From Rheinheimera texasensis DSM 17496 (GTDB lineage: Bacteria > Pseudomonadota > Gammaproteobacteria > Enterobacterales > Alteromonadaceae), in contig NZ_KL544007.1 in NCBI RefSeq assembly GCF_000711985.1, forward strand, positions 1-64,000: DNA of 64,000 nucleotides. The letters run 5' to 3'. The translations under genes and the position numbers were made by a program. Numbering within the stretch: position 1 is the stretch's first letter; each line of letters starts with the position of its first letter. The notes beneath the pieces are model-generated. The model was not told the origin of the DNA. It worked only from the letters and a program-made list of their open reading frames with translations, and did no database searches. Below are positions 33,393-42,100 of this stretch, one piece after another.

Positions 33393-34157
33393 CTATTTCA
33401 CGATAACTTTGTTCAGATCACCCGACTGATAACGCCAGCGTTGCCATGCCACTTGCAGGCGGTATTTCAGATTGCGCAGCGCAGTGGTATCGCCCTTGCG
33501 GCTGCCGCCGCTGATTTGATTGATCACACTGTCGAATTTCGTTGATGGCCAGATGGTGTAGGGCAGTAGAGAAAATAACTGCAGGTCCAGTTCGGCACCG
33601 AATTGCAAATCTAAATCCACCGGTCGGAAGAATTTGTCACGTTGCAGCATTTTCTTGGCACCGCTTAAACTCATGGCGTAACCGGTGGCGCAGTTTGGAA
33701 CGCGCTTGAAATTCACCAGTTCAAAACCGCTATCCAGAGCTTTGCGGGCAAATGCTGGCGTATCTCTGTCGTCTGAAAGCTTAATATGGTCCCAACCACT
33801 CAGCTGGCTGATTTGCGCCAGGGCGTCAGCGAAGCGGGTGTCTACATCTATGTCATCTTCCAGCACAATGGCCACTTCAATATTTTGCTCGACCATCAAT
33901 TGCCAGACGCCGCGATGCGATAAATAACAACCTAATTCACCCGGTGATAAAGATCGGCGGAAATACTGCAGGTTCGCGCTTTTATCGTAACAGGCATCAA
34001 CTTCTGCCGGGCTTAAGTCTTTGCCGTAAACCCCGCGAAACCGTTGTGGCTGGATCCCCAGCGCCTGTAGCTGTTGTTCTGCATGGACAAAACGCTCAGG
34101 TGAGCTGTCCAGGTTGATGATAAACACCGGGATGTGAGCAAGAGCGGGTAAAGTCAT
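33393..34157 (-). CDS. Glycosyltransferase family 25 protein
   Basis: 254 residues from MTLPALAHIPVFIINLDSS (AGGA upstream); a longer frame adds 16 unlikely residues. 'IPVFIINLDSSPERF', 'LSPGELGCYLSHRGVW' and 'VAIVLEDDIDVD' (DxD-type) are the GT25 landmarks shared with LPS galactosyltransferases such as LgtB/LpsA. Probably adds a sugar to lipopolysaccharide or another surface glycan. No other LPS genes adjoin it. Confidence 0.88.
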   Translation of the reverse strand: MTLPALAHIPVFIINLDSSPERFVHAEQQLQALGIQPQRFRGVYGKDLSPAEVDACYDKSANLQYFRRSLSPGELGCYLSHRGVWQLMVEQNIEVAIVLEDDIDVDTRFADALAQISQLSGWDHIKLSDDRDTPAFARKALDSGFELVNFKRVPNCATGYAMSLSGAKKMLQRDKFFRPVDLDLQFGAELDLQLFSLLPYTIWPSTKFDSVINQISGGSRKGDTTALRNLKYRLQVAWQRWRYQSGDLNKVIVK

Positions 34158-34322
34158 GAATGGTCCTGCAGCAAAATACAAAGGCGCTAGTGTAAGCAAA
34201 TTCAACCAGGCACTCCACGTAATTTACGTCGCCCGGATTTTGTATGGCTTGAGTTCTGTCAGGGACTGTCTTAATATTGGTTTTAGTTATTAGCATAGAA
34301 CGTAATGAAATAAGGAGCTGCC

Positions 34323-35066
34323 ATGAGCTGGACTATGCCGTTGCTGGCAGCTTTATTAATCGGCATTACGTTGGGCCTGTTTGGCTCCGGTGGTTCTATT
34401 CTGACGGTACCGGTACTGATTTTTCTACTGGATATGCCGGAAAAACTGGCGATCAGCACTGCGCTTGGCGTGGTGGCGTTGATTAGTCTGGGCGCTGTAT
34501 TGCCATATGTCTGGCGCCGTCAGGTGGCAGGCAGCTTGCTGGCGCAACTGGCGTTACCCGGCATGGCGGGGGCGGCGCTTGGCGGTTATGTCAGTCAATG
34601 GCTGCCGGCATTCATACAGTTGTTGATTCTGGCAGCGTTGATGCTACTCAGCAGTGTCAATATGTGGCGCACGCATCCCTGGCAATTCCAGTTACCGCGG
34701 GTCTGGCAAGTCATGCTGGCGGGCACGGGGCTTGGTCTTATCACTGGCCTGGTCGGCGTAGGCGGTGGTTTTTTGCTGGTGCCGCTGCTGCTGGCGATAA
34801 GCGACCTGTCCTCACAGCGGGTGGTTGCAACCAGTCTGGCGCTGGTGTTTCTGCAAAGCTGCAGCGGTTTTGTCAGTTTGTGGTTCAGTCAGCCACAGCT
34901 GAGACCAGATTTATGGCTGGTCGGTAGTTTTGGTTTGGTCGGTGTGGTTGGAAGCCTGTTTGGCTTGCTGGCGCTGCAATATTTGCCGCAGCGCTGGTTC
35001 CGGCGCGCTTTTGCATTATTTTTACCGGTGTTGGCTGTCAGTTTAGTGCTACAGCACTGGCGTTAA
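34323..35066 (+). CDS. TauE/SafE-family sulfite exporter-like membrane protein
   Basis: 247 residues; AAGGAG before the ATG. About eight membrane helices. The two repeats begin 'LIGITLGLFGSGGSILTVPVLIFLL' and 'GLGLITGLVGVGGGFLLVPLLLAIS', the duplicated motif of TauE/SafE. Exports sulfite, sulfoacetate or related anions. The following DUF2892 gene is a common partner in sulfur-detoxification clusters. Confidence 0.9.
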   Translation: MSWTMPLLAALLIGITLGLFGSGGSILTVPVLIFLLDMPEKLAISTALGVVALISLGAVLPYVWRRQVAGSLLAQLALPGMAGAALGGYVSQWLPAFIQLLILAALMLLSSVNMWRTHPWQFQLPRVWQVMLAGTGLGLITGLVGVGGGFLLVPLLLAISDLSSQRVVATSLALVFLQSCSGFVSLWFSQPQLRPDLWLVGSFGLVGVVGSLFGLLALQYLPQRWFRRAFALFLPVLAVSLVLQHWR

Positions 35067-35140
35067 GCTGACGTTGGCGGTGTGCGACAAATAAAAATTT
35101 ATCGTATATATTAGAAAATATTAATTTACTGGAGGTGGCT

Positions 35141-35356
35141 ATGACGGTTGAAAGAGCTTTATTAGTGTTCGCAGGGTCTATGGTGTTGCTGTCAGTGTTG
35201 CTGACCTACTATGTGCACCCGAACTTTGTCTGGCTGACGTTGTTTGTCGGCGCCAATATGATCCAAAGCGCCTTTACCGGCTTTTGCCCGGCGGTAATGG
35301 TGATGAAAAAACTGGGGCTGAAAACTGAAGCGCAAAAAGCCTGCGCTGTGCGTTGA
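35141..35356 (+). CDS. DUF2892 (YgaP-type) membrane protein
   Basis: 71 residues from the ATG preceded by GGAGGTGG. Two membrane helices are separated by a short loop ('LLVFAGSMVLLSVLLTYYV' and 'FVWLTLFVGANMIQSAFTGFCPAVMVMKKLG'). The TGFCP motif is typical of DUF2892, the membrane part fused to rhodanese in YgaP. An AT-rich block (35093-35126) ahead of it may hold a promoter. The likely role is with TauE in handling sulfane sulfur or sulfite. Confidence 0.85.
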   Translation: MTVERALLVFAGSMVLLSVLLTYYVHPNFVWLTLFVGANMIQSAFTGFCPAVMVMKKLGLKTEAQKACAVR

Positions 35357-35403
35357 GCGTGAGTATGCGGTGAGCTTGTGAGTGCTCTGATCTGCGAAGC
35401 CAA

Positions 35404-35871
35404 TCAGATCCGGCTAAAACCCGGATCTGGTTGAGTCGCCTGATGAGTCGCCGCTTCGCGAGCTAACACATCACAGCGTTCGTTTTCCGGATGACCGGCA
35501 TGGCCTTTCACCCAGTGCCAGCGGATGTCGTGGGTCTGGCATGCTGCGTCGAGGCGTTGCCATAAATCTTTGTTTTTCACTGGTTCTTTGGCTGCTGTGC
35601 GCCAGTTATTGCGTTTCCAGTTCACCAGCCACTGCGTGATGCCCTGGCGGACATACTGACTGTCGGTGGAGATATCTACAGAGCATGGGCGCTTCAGACA
35701 TTCCAGCGCGGCAATAGCAGCCATCAGTTCCATCCGGTTGTTGGTGGTCTCGATAAAACCGCCGGATAACTCTTTGACATGCTGCTGATACTTCATCACT
35801 ACACCATAGCCGCCCGGGCCCGGATTACCGAGGCAGGAGCCATCGGTGTAGATTTCAACAGTTTTATGCAT
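35404..35871 (-). CDS. rnhA: Ribonuclease HI
   Basis: 155 residues, cleaves RNA in RNA-DNA hybrids. Catalytic residues are visible: Asp in [16 protein letters not shown], Glu in NNRMELMAA, Asp in [10 protein letters not shown] and Asp in [10 protein letters not shown]. '[11 protein letters not shown]' holds the flexible His. Divergent from dnaQ with 65 bp between, the conserved gammaproteobacterial arrangement. A 9-bp stem (35405-35429) overlaps its last codons. Confidence 0.96.
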   Translation of the reverse strand: MHKTVEIYTDGSCLGNPGPGGYGVVMKYQQHVKELSGGFIETTNNRMELMAAIAALECLKRPCSVDISTDSQYVRQGITQWLVNWKRNNWRTAAKEPVKNKDLWQRLDAACQTHDIRWHWVKGHAGHPENERCDVLAREAATHQATQPDPGFSRI

Positions 35872-35936
35872 CAAGACTTCCCAGCTATCACAACGGCGTA
35901 TACTCTAACGCAAAAAGTGCTGAAAAACGATTTCTC

Positions 35937-36638
35937 ATGGCAAAACGTCAGATCATCCTCGATACCGAAACCACCGGTATCAACCCGCAGGAAGGCCACC
36001 GCATCATTGAGATCGGTTGTGTCGAGATGTTCAACCGCCGGCTTACCGGCAATAACTTCCATGTCTATTTAAATCCGGACCGGTTTATCGAACAGGAAGC
36101 CATTAATATCCACGGTATCACCAACGAATTTGTCGCCGACAAACAACGCTTCCGCGACATCGCCCAACAGTTTTTTGACTATGTGCAGGGCGCCGAGCTA
36201 GTGATCCACAATGCCGCGTTTGACGTCGGCTTTATTAATCACGAATTTAAATTGCTGGCGGAGCCATTGCCGCCGGTCGACAGTGTCTGTGCCATTCTCG
36301 ATACGCTGAAGCTGGCGCGGGATTTACATCCTGGCCAGAAAAATAACCTTGATGCTTTGTGCCGCCGGTATGACATCGTCAACAGCCACCGGACTTTCCA
36401 CGGCGCTTTACTCGATGCCGAGATTCTGGCTGATGTGTATCTGGCGATGACCGGAGGGCAGGTCAGTCTGAACCTGGCCAGTAATAGCGGTAGTGAACAA
36501 AATAATCAGCAACAAATCGGGTTGGTACGGCGCGGGCCGTTAAAAGTTGTCAGCGCCAGCGCAGACGAGCTGGCCGCACATGAAAAACGACTGGATTTGG
36601 TACAGAAAAAAGGTGGGTCTTGCCTGTGGCGCAGTTAA
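35937..36638 (+). CDS. dnaQ: DNA polymerase III epsilon subunit (proofreading exonuclease)
   Basis: 233 residues. DEDDh exonuclease motifs: LDTETTGINP, HNAAFDVGFINHEF and HRTFHGALLDAEILADVY. The C-terminal tail (after residue 180) would bind the alpha subunit. Its 3' end overlaps the next gene by 19 bp. Confidence 0.96.
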   Translation: MAKRQIILDTETTGINPQEGHRIIEIGCVEMFNRRLTGNNFHVYLNPDRFIEQEAINIHGITNEFVADKQRFRDIAQQFFDYVQGAELVIHNAAFDVGFINHEFKLLAEPLPPVDSVCAILDTLKLARDLHPGQKNNLDALCRRYDIVNSHRTFHGALLDAEILADVYLAMTGGQVSLNLASNSGSEQNNQQQIGLVRRGPLKVVSASADELAAHEKRLDLVQKKGGSCLWRS

Positions 36639-38122
36639 AGTGGCTTTCGTTGTTGTGGATTGGTGCAGCGCTGTTGGCGCCACATGCTTTTGCTCAAACC
36701 AGCGCCGCAGCTGAAACCAAAGCGGCTGCACCGGCCGAAAAACAGGTTATCACTGAGCTGAAAGACATTGCCGGCACTAACAGTATTCCGCTGCTTGGCA
36801 ACCGGTTTCGCATTGATTATGCCGTTGATGAAGTGACGCTGGTGTTTTTCCGCAAAAAAGGCGCGCCGTCTGTGGTGCTGGTGCGGCCGGATGGCAGCAA
36901 AGTTTACGCCCGCACAGCCAAAGACAACGGCATGCAGTGGTTTGACGATAAAACCTATGACCTGATTAAAATGACCAAGCCTACGCCGGGCCCCTGGCAG
37001 GCGATTGGTGAAATTTTGCCGGAAAGCCGCATTATGGTGCTGACAGACATTGGTCTGGACGTTGATGCGCTGCCCAAAGACCTGATGGTTGGCGAAATTT
37101 TTAAAGTCACAGCCCGGCTCAGTAACGGCGGCAAGCCAGTCAATGTCAAAGATTTTCGCGATATTCTGCAGCTGGATGTGTTGTTGTTCAGCACGCAAAA
37201 GCCCGGTTTTGACAATTCCAATGCCACAGTGCTGAATTTCACCACTTTTGCTGATGATGGCAAAAACTACGACGAAAGACCGCGTGACGCCATCTTCACC
37301 GGTGAATTTAACTTAAAAGTGCAGGCAGGGGAGTGGTTACCCAAGTATTTGGTAAAAACACCTTTATACACGCGGGAACTGATGCAAGAGCCAGTGTTGG
37401 TGGTGCGCACACCGATCAAAACTGAATCCGTAGAAAGCCTGACGCCGGATGAGCCGCATCAGGTGATTTATCAGGTGACTGACGGACCGCTGAATCCCGA
37501 TACTTTAATAGTTCAAGGCCGGCTGCGTTACCCCAATGGGGAAGTGCAGAGTTTTTCACTCGGTGAGCAAAAAGGTGATAAACGCATTTTGCGCGTGGCT
37601 AATGCTGGCGTTGGTACTTATCGCATCGAGCAGATGCTTTTTGGTAAAACACAGAGTGGCCGTGATGTGGTGATTAGTCTGCCGGAATATACTTTTGCCG
37701 CCATCGGTCCGAAGATAGCTGTGCCGGAAATTCCGGTTGCTGATAAAGTTGCAGCGTCAACTGAGGCAGGGGCAAAAAATCAGTCTGATCCGGCAGCAAG
37801 TCAGGCTGAAATACCGGTAGAACCACCGGCTGAGTTTCCGCTGGGGCTGGTGATAGGGGTGAATCTGCTGATTTTAATCGGCGGTGGTGGCGCGATTTTT
37901 CTGACGATGAATCAGAATGCGCAGCGGACCTTTAGCATGTTAGTGGCCAAGGTGAATCCGGCCGCTATCCTGCGCCGGAAAAAAGCTGGTGTTGGGGATA
38001 TTGCATCTGTTGAAGCAGAATCAAGCCCGGCCACTGCGGCTGACAGCGCCGCAGCGGTGAAAAAAGCACCGAAAAACAAAGCCTCTGACGATATTTTGGA
38101 CCTTTCGTTACCGGATGATTAA
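36620..38122 (+). CDS. TIGR03503 family membrane-anchored protein
   Basis: 500 residues from a TTG preceded by AAGGTGGG, overlapping dnaQ. Signal peptide 1-25 (LLAPHAFAQ). A large periplasmic part holds several beta-sandwich domains ('FRIDYAVDEVTLVFFRKKGAPSVVLVRPDGSKVY'). A single membrane helix lies near residues 408-430 (GLVIGVNLLILIGGGGAIFLTM), with a low-complexity Ala/Ser/Lys cytoplasmic tail. The family is conserved next to dnaQ in Alteromonadales and Vibrionales but has no known function. Confidence 0.85.
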   Translation: MPVAQLKWLSLLWIGAALLAPHAFAQTSAAAETKAAAPAEKQVITELKDIAGTNSIPLLGNRFRIDYAVDEVTLVFFRKKGAPSVVLVRPDGSKVYARTAKDNGMQWFDDKTYDLIKMTKPTPGPWQAIGEILPESRIMVLTDIGLDVDALPKDLMVGEIFKVTARLSNGGKPVNVKDFRDILQLDVLLFSTQKPGFDNSNATVLNFTTFADDGKNYDERPRDAIFTGEFNLKVQAGEWLPKYLVKTPLYTRELMQEPVLVVRTPIKTESVESLTPDEPHQVIYQVTDGPLNPDTLIVQGRLRYPNGEVQSFSLGEQKGDKRILRVANAGVGTYRIEQMLFGKTQSGRDVVISLPEYTFAAIGPKIAVPEIPVADKVAASTEAGAKNQSDPAASQAEIPVEPPAEFPLGLVIGVNLLILIGGGGAIFLTMNQNAQRTFSMLVAKVNPAAILRRKKAGVGDIASVEAESSPATAADSAAAVKKAPKNKASDDILDLSLPDD

Positions 38123-38150
38123 GCTTTAGCCAAATCCGGCAAAAAAGAAG

Positions 38151-38179
38151 TTGACGGGTCTGGGGCAGAACCGTATTAT
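38151..38179 (+). promoter_or_regulatory. Sigma-70 promoter of tRNA-Asp
   Basis: TTGACG (38151-38156), 17-bp spacer, TATTAT (38174-38179), then a GC-rich discriminator CCCGCCGC typical of stringently controlled stable RNA promoters. Confidence 0.8.
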
Positions 38180-38227
38180 TCCCGCCGCAACGCAGCATCC
38201 CCAACTGATATGCTGTGTTGAAGGCTT

Positions 38228-38304
38228 GGAGCGGTAGTTCAGTCGGTTAGAATACCGGCCTGTCACGCCGGGGGTCGCGGGTTCGAGTCCCGTCCGCTCC
38301 GCCA
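38228..38304 (+). tRNA. tRNA-Asp (GTC)
   Basis: 77 nt including encoded CCA. Acceptor stem GGAGCGG/CCGCTCC, T arm with GGTTCGAGTCC, anticodon GTC at 38262-38264 in the loop CTGTCAC. It borders the RHS accessory region. No copy of its 3' end is visible elsewhere in the window. Confidence 0.97.
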
Positions 38305-38334
38305 CTTTACTGCACTGAACAGCAGTAAAACAAT

Positions 38335-38358
38335 AACCAGCCAAGTGCTGGTTTTTTT
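38335..38358 (+). terminator. Intrinsic terminator of the tRNA gene
   Basis: AACCAGC-CAAGT-GCTGGTT with T-run. Confidence 0.88.
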
Positions 38359-38541
38359 GTGCCTGCGATTTGTCTGTCGCATATTGTGTTGTTGATCAGT
38401 CAAAATCAGCAGAGGTGAGCAGTTTCGTCAGTGCCAGCAGCTGTAGGCGCTGCAGCAAATTGACAGCCCTGCTGGAGAGGACTGATCACTTCTACTGGAA
38501 ATGACTGATCAGGCTGCTGGGGATTTTGCGCGGTTTTTAGT
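38359..38541. other. Gene-free interval with repeated GACTGATCA words
   Basis: No credible gene. The nonamer GACTGATCA occurs at 38480-38488 and 38503-38511, and inverted at 38393-38401. This could be a regulator site or chance; it marks the boundary between the tRNA and the RHS region. Confidence 0.4.
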
Positions 38542-38570
38542 AAAAAAAGGACACCTGTTTATGGGCGTCC
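38542..38570 (-). terminator. Intrinsic terminator of the RHS operon
   Basis: On the minus strand GGACGCC pairs with GGTGTCC (one G-T pair), followed by seven T. It lies about 57 bp past the stop codon of the last gene. Confidence 0.7.
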
Positions 38571-38626
38571 TTTTCATTTATTGGTGTCTATTTACTATTT
38601 AAGCAGTAGCTACGGCATTATTTATA

Positions 38627-39106
38627 CTATTCAATTATATAACAGTCATTAATTTTAAACTCTGGGGAAAACGCACCTTTATTAAAGTAAGCATCCACTG
38701 AAACTGCACCAGGAGCAGGGGATGTAATGATTGCAATACTTAAGCCACTTTTATTAAACAACACAATCCCGCACTCTGAATAGTATTCGTCACATTCATA
38801 TGCAATCAACTTTGCAGAACTAATTGCAAAACCTTCAATTGATTCCAAACTAGAACTATCTGAACCTAAAAAACGATTCTCTCCTATTGATACCTTGATA
38901 AAACCTACTTCCTGCCAACCGTCTAAATCACCTGTCTTTGATGACAGTGTGACCACACATCCATTATCAGCCATTAACCTGAGACACCAAGTGCACGCAA
39001 GACTTTGGTGGTTAGGTATCTGGTAAGCTATGAGAGTAAGTCCCTCTAGCTTGGCTTGGATGCTATTCCAATTAAGACCATCAGCATCTATTTTAAATTT
39101 TTTCAT
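38627..39106 (-). CDS. Putative immunity protein for the RHS toxin tip
   Basis: 159 residues, no signal peptide, acidic, starting MKKFKIDADGLNWNSI. It begins 11 bp after the RHS stop codon and is clearly AT-richer than the RHS gene. A small cytoplasmic AT-rich gene immediately after an RHS gene is the standard position for the cognate immunity protein, and that is the only basis for the call. No motif I recognise; 'GWQEVGFIKV' and 'LIAYECDEYYSECGIVLFN' are its most distinctive parts. Confidence 0.6.
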   Translation of the reverse strand: MKKFKIDADGLNWNSIQAKLEGLTLIAYQIPNHQSLACTWCLRLMADNGCVVTLSSKTGDLDGWQEVGFIKVSIGENRFLGSDSSSLESIEGFAISSAKLIAYECDEYYSECGIVLFNKSGLSIAIITSPAPGAVSVDAYFNKGAFSPEFKINDCYIIE

Positions 39107-39117
39107 TTTCGGCCCTG

Positions 39118-42100
39118 CTACTTCTTTTCGTAGTGCAAAGTTTCATGCGGTTTGTCACCTTTTGCTGGGATATCAATACTTGCCCCCCCACTAGAATTCG
39201 TAGGCCTCCCAAAGATCCCATTCTCTCCGATTGAGCTGCCTGGTGGAGCTGAGTCTCCTTCCCCTGCGGGGCGGGTTCCACCAGTAAGGGTTTGCAAATC
39301 TTGTTCATAGTCACCTGTTCCGCCATTTTCGGGTGTAAGCGGACCGGAAGTATGTCTAGTCCCGCTTTTATTAGGACCTGCGCGTGAATCGCTTTGATCT
39401 CCAACTAGTTTTCCTGGCACCTCTGGGGCTGAAGAATTGTTATTCCCACTGTTAGCGGCTTCATTTAAAACCGCTCCCACAACGACTTTAGCTATCTGCA
39501 CTCCTCTGCCTGCAGGAGAAGCACTAATAACCATTCTGACCCCTGCAATTTTTTGTGCAGTACTTAATGGTTGTAGCGTTGCAGCCATTCCTTGGGGATT
39601 GTAGGAGCTTCTGCCATCCGGATCTGTAAATTTATATGGATTATTATTCGCATAGGCGTAGCGATTAAAACCGTAAGTCCCGTTTGTTCCATACAGATGG
39701 GCGACGGTATCCACCGGATCATTCGAATAGAACCGCCCAATCACCGGGTCATAATACCGCTGCTGCATATAAGTTAAACTTAAATCCTTGTCTTCGACAT
39801 GGCCGGTGTAACCTGGTTTGTCTTCAAGTGCTGCGGCGGAACCGGTTTTGGCGATAAGCTCTTTACCGAGGTGAATATAACGGGTCTGGCCGTTCGGGCC
39901 GTCGGTCATTAGTAAGCTGCCGGACAGGTCATAGATGCTGTAACCATTGCTGGAGCCGGTTTTTTTCACTCTGCGGCCGTGGCCGTCGTATTGATAGCTG
40001 ATGGTGCCTGAGCTGGTCAGCTGGTTGGCGCGGTTAAACTGGAAGGCGCGTTTGCCATTGTTAATCACGTTACCGCGATCGTCGTAGCTGAAGCTGTAGC
40101 CCCCGCTGACGGTATTTAAGCGTTTGCTGGTGCTGTGGTAGCTGTAACTCAGGTTTTGCGTGCCCAGCACTTTGCTGCTGAGATTGCCAAGGCTGTCGTA
40201 GCTAAAGCTGCCAGTGCCCCAAACGCCACTCGCTGTGTCCAGCCGGTCCAGGTCATCAAAGGTCATGCTAATAGATTGACTGGCGGTTACCAGGTCTGTA
40301 ATAGCATCCAGATTGTCATTGTCATCATAGCCATAACGCTGCCCCATGCGGTTTGTGCTGCCAGATTTGACCCGCCGTTCATCAGGTTTAAAGGCTGCAT
40401 TCAGGGTTTGATTGAAGGTCAGGCCATTGCCATAGGTGTAACTTTTGAGCTGACCATTGGGGTGGTACAGCACATCGCTGGCGTACGTTTGACTGTCTGC
40501 CACCTGAGTTGGTAGCCCCAGCGCATTGGGCGCATAAGCAAGTGTGGCACCACCGTAGGTTTTGCTTTGCAAGTGGCCGTGATTGTTATAGGCAAGACCA
40601 ATGGTATAGGTCTTACTGTCCAGGCTCAGGCTTTGCTCGTAGGGCAGGTTCAGGCTGTTATAGGCATAACTCCAGCTGTTATTGCCGTTTACCAGGCCGG
40701 TCAAATTGCCCTGGCGGTCTAAAGTGACGGTTTTGGTGGCGGTGCCGTCGGCATAACTGGTTTCCCAGGCGTCGCCTAACTTGTCATAGGTTTGGGTGAC
40801 CCAGCTGCTGGCTGCGTTGATGTAGTCAGAACAACTATTGCTGCTGTCCGCCGGATTATCGGACAACCCTTCGGCATAGTCGGTGACCTGGCCAAGTATA
40901 TTATATTTCAGCACTTTGATGCCGGTTTCCGGCCGTTTTTGCAGGCACAGGCGCATGGCACTGTCATACCGGCGCTCTTCGGTAACATCGCCTTGCGTGA
41001 TAGATACAGGCAGATTGGCGATGTTGTAACTGATGGTGGTGGTTACACCTTCTGGCTGACTGATAAGCATGGCCAAATCTGTCGCCGGGCTGCCATAGGC
41101 CAGATACTGCGTAGTGGTGCTGTGGCCTTTGCCGTTGCTGACACTGATGCTGTTATTGCTGCCGTAGCTGAAACTCAGGTTGCCGTTGGCGGTATTGGTC
41201 TGGCTGACGATGCGCTGTAAACCATCATAAGTTGTAGAGGTGCCGTAAGTTTCGGTGCTGGAAGCTGAAGGGACAGAGGTAAAAGTTGCCTTACCGTATG
41301 CGTTGAACTGCTGATTGATATAACGCACTGTGTCAGCTTCATCGTCGTTGTCCCATTCTTTACTGAGTACCGGTTGCATTAGCGCATCTAAGGTGATGGT
41401 TTTCCGGTAACTGCCGCGGGTGATTTTTTGCAGCAGGGCGCCAACCGCGCTGGTATCGGCCTCATAGCTGATGCTGGTGTTGAGCCACTGGCTGTCTTCC
41501 GGGTCAATCAGTGTCAGCCGGTTCAGGCTGTCGTAGCTATAGCTGGTTTTGTTGCCGTTGAGGTCCTTCGCCCAGGCGATAGTACCGGTGTCGTTGACAC
41601 TGAGGCTCACAGTAAAATTTCCGGTGATATAGCGGTTGGGCAGTTTGATACTCTCTGGTTTTCCCCGTTTATAACTGCCAAATTCAACCCAGCGGTCGGT
41701 GATGGCGTAAGTGGTTTTTTTCAGCGTACCGTCCGCGTTGTACTGGTGACTATGGACGACTAGCTGTCCATTGCGGCTTTCGGTTTTTGGTAATGATTTT
41801 TCTGCATCGGTTGGCGCGTAGTAAGTCGCTGAACGCTCAGAATAGCTGTTGCCATTTTGGCTGATTTGACGATTGGCTTCCTGGTTTAACACCCAGTTGC
41901 TGGTGTCCTGATGATAAGTCGTCACAATGGTGCGCTCAGGTACGCCCAGTGAATTGTTTTCTACGGTTTTGGTCGGCAAACCATAGCTGTTGTACTCAGG
42001 ATATTCGGTGGTGAAACTATCTCCTGCCACACCACCTGTGTAACTAATCACTTTTTCACTGGTTTTATTGATGTAGTTCTCATGTGGTGCCGGGTTGTCG

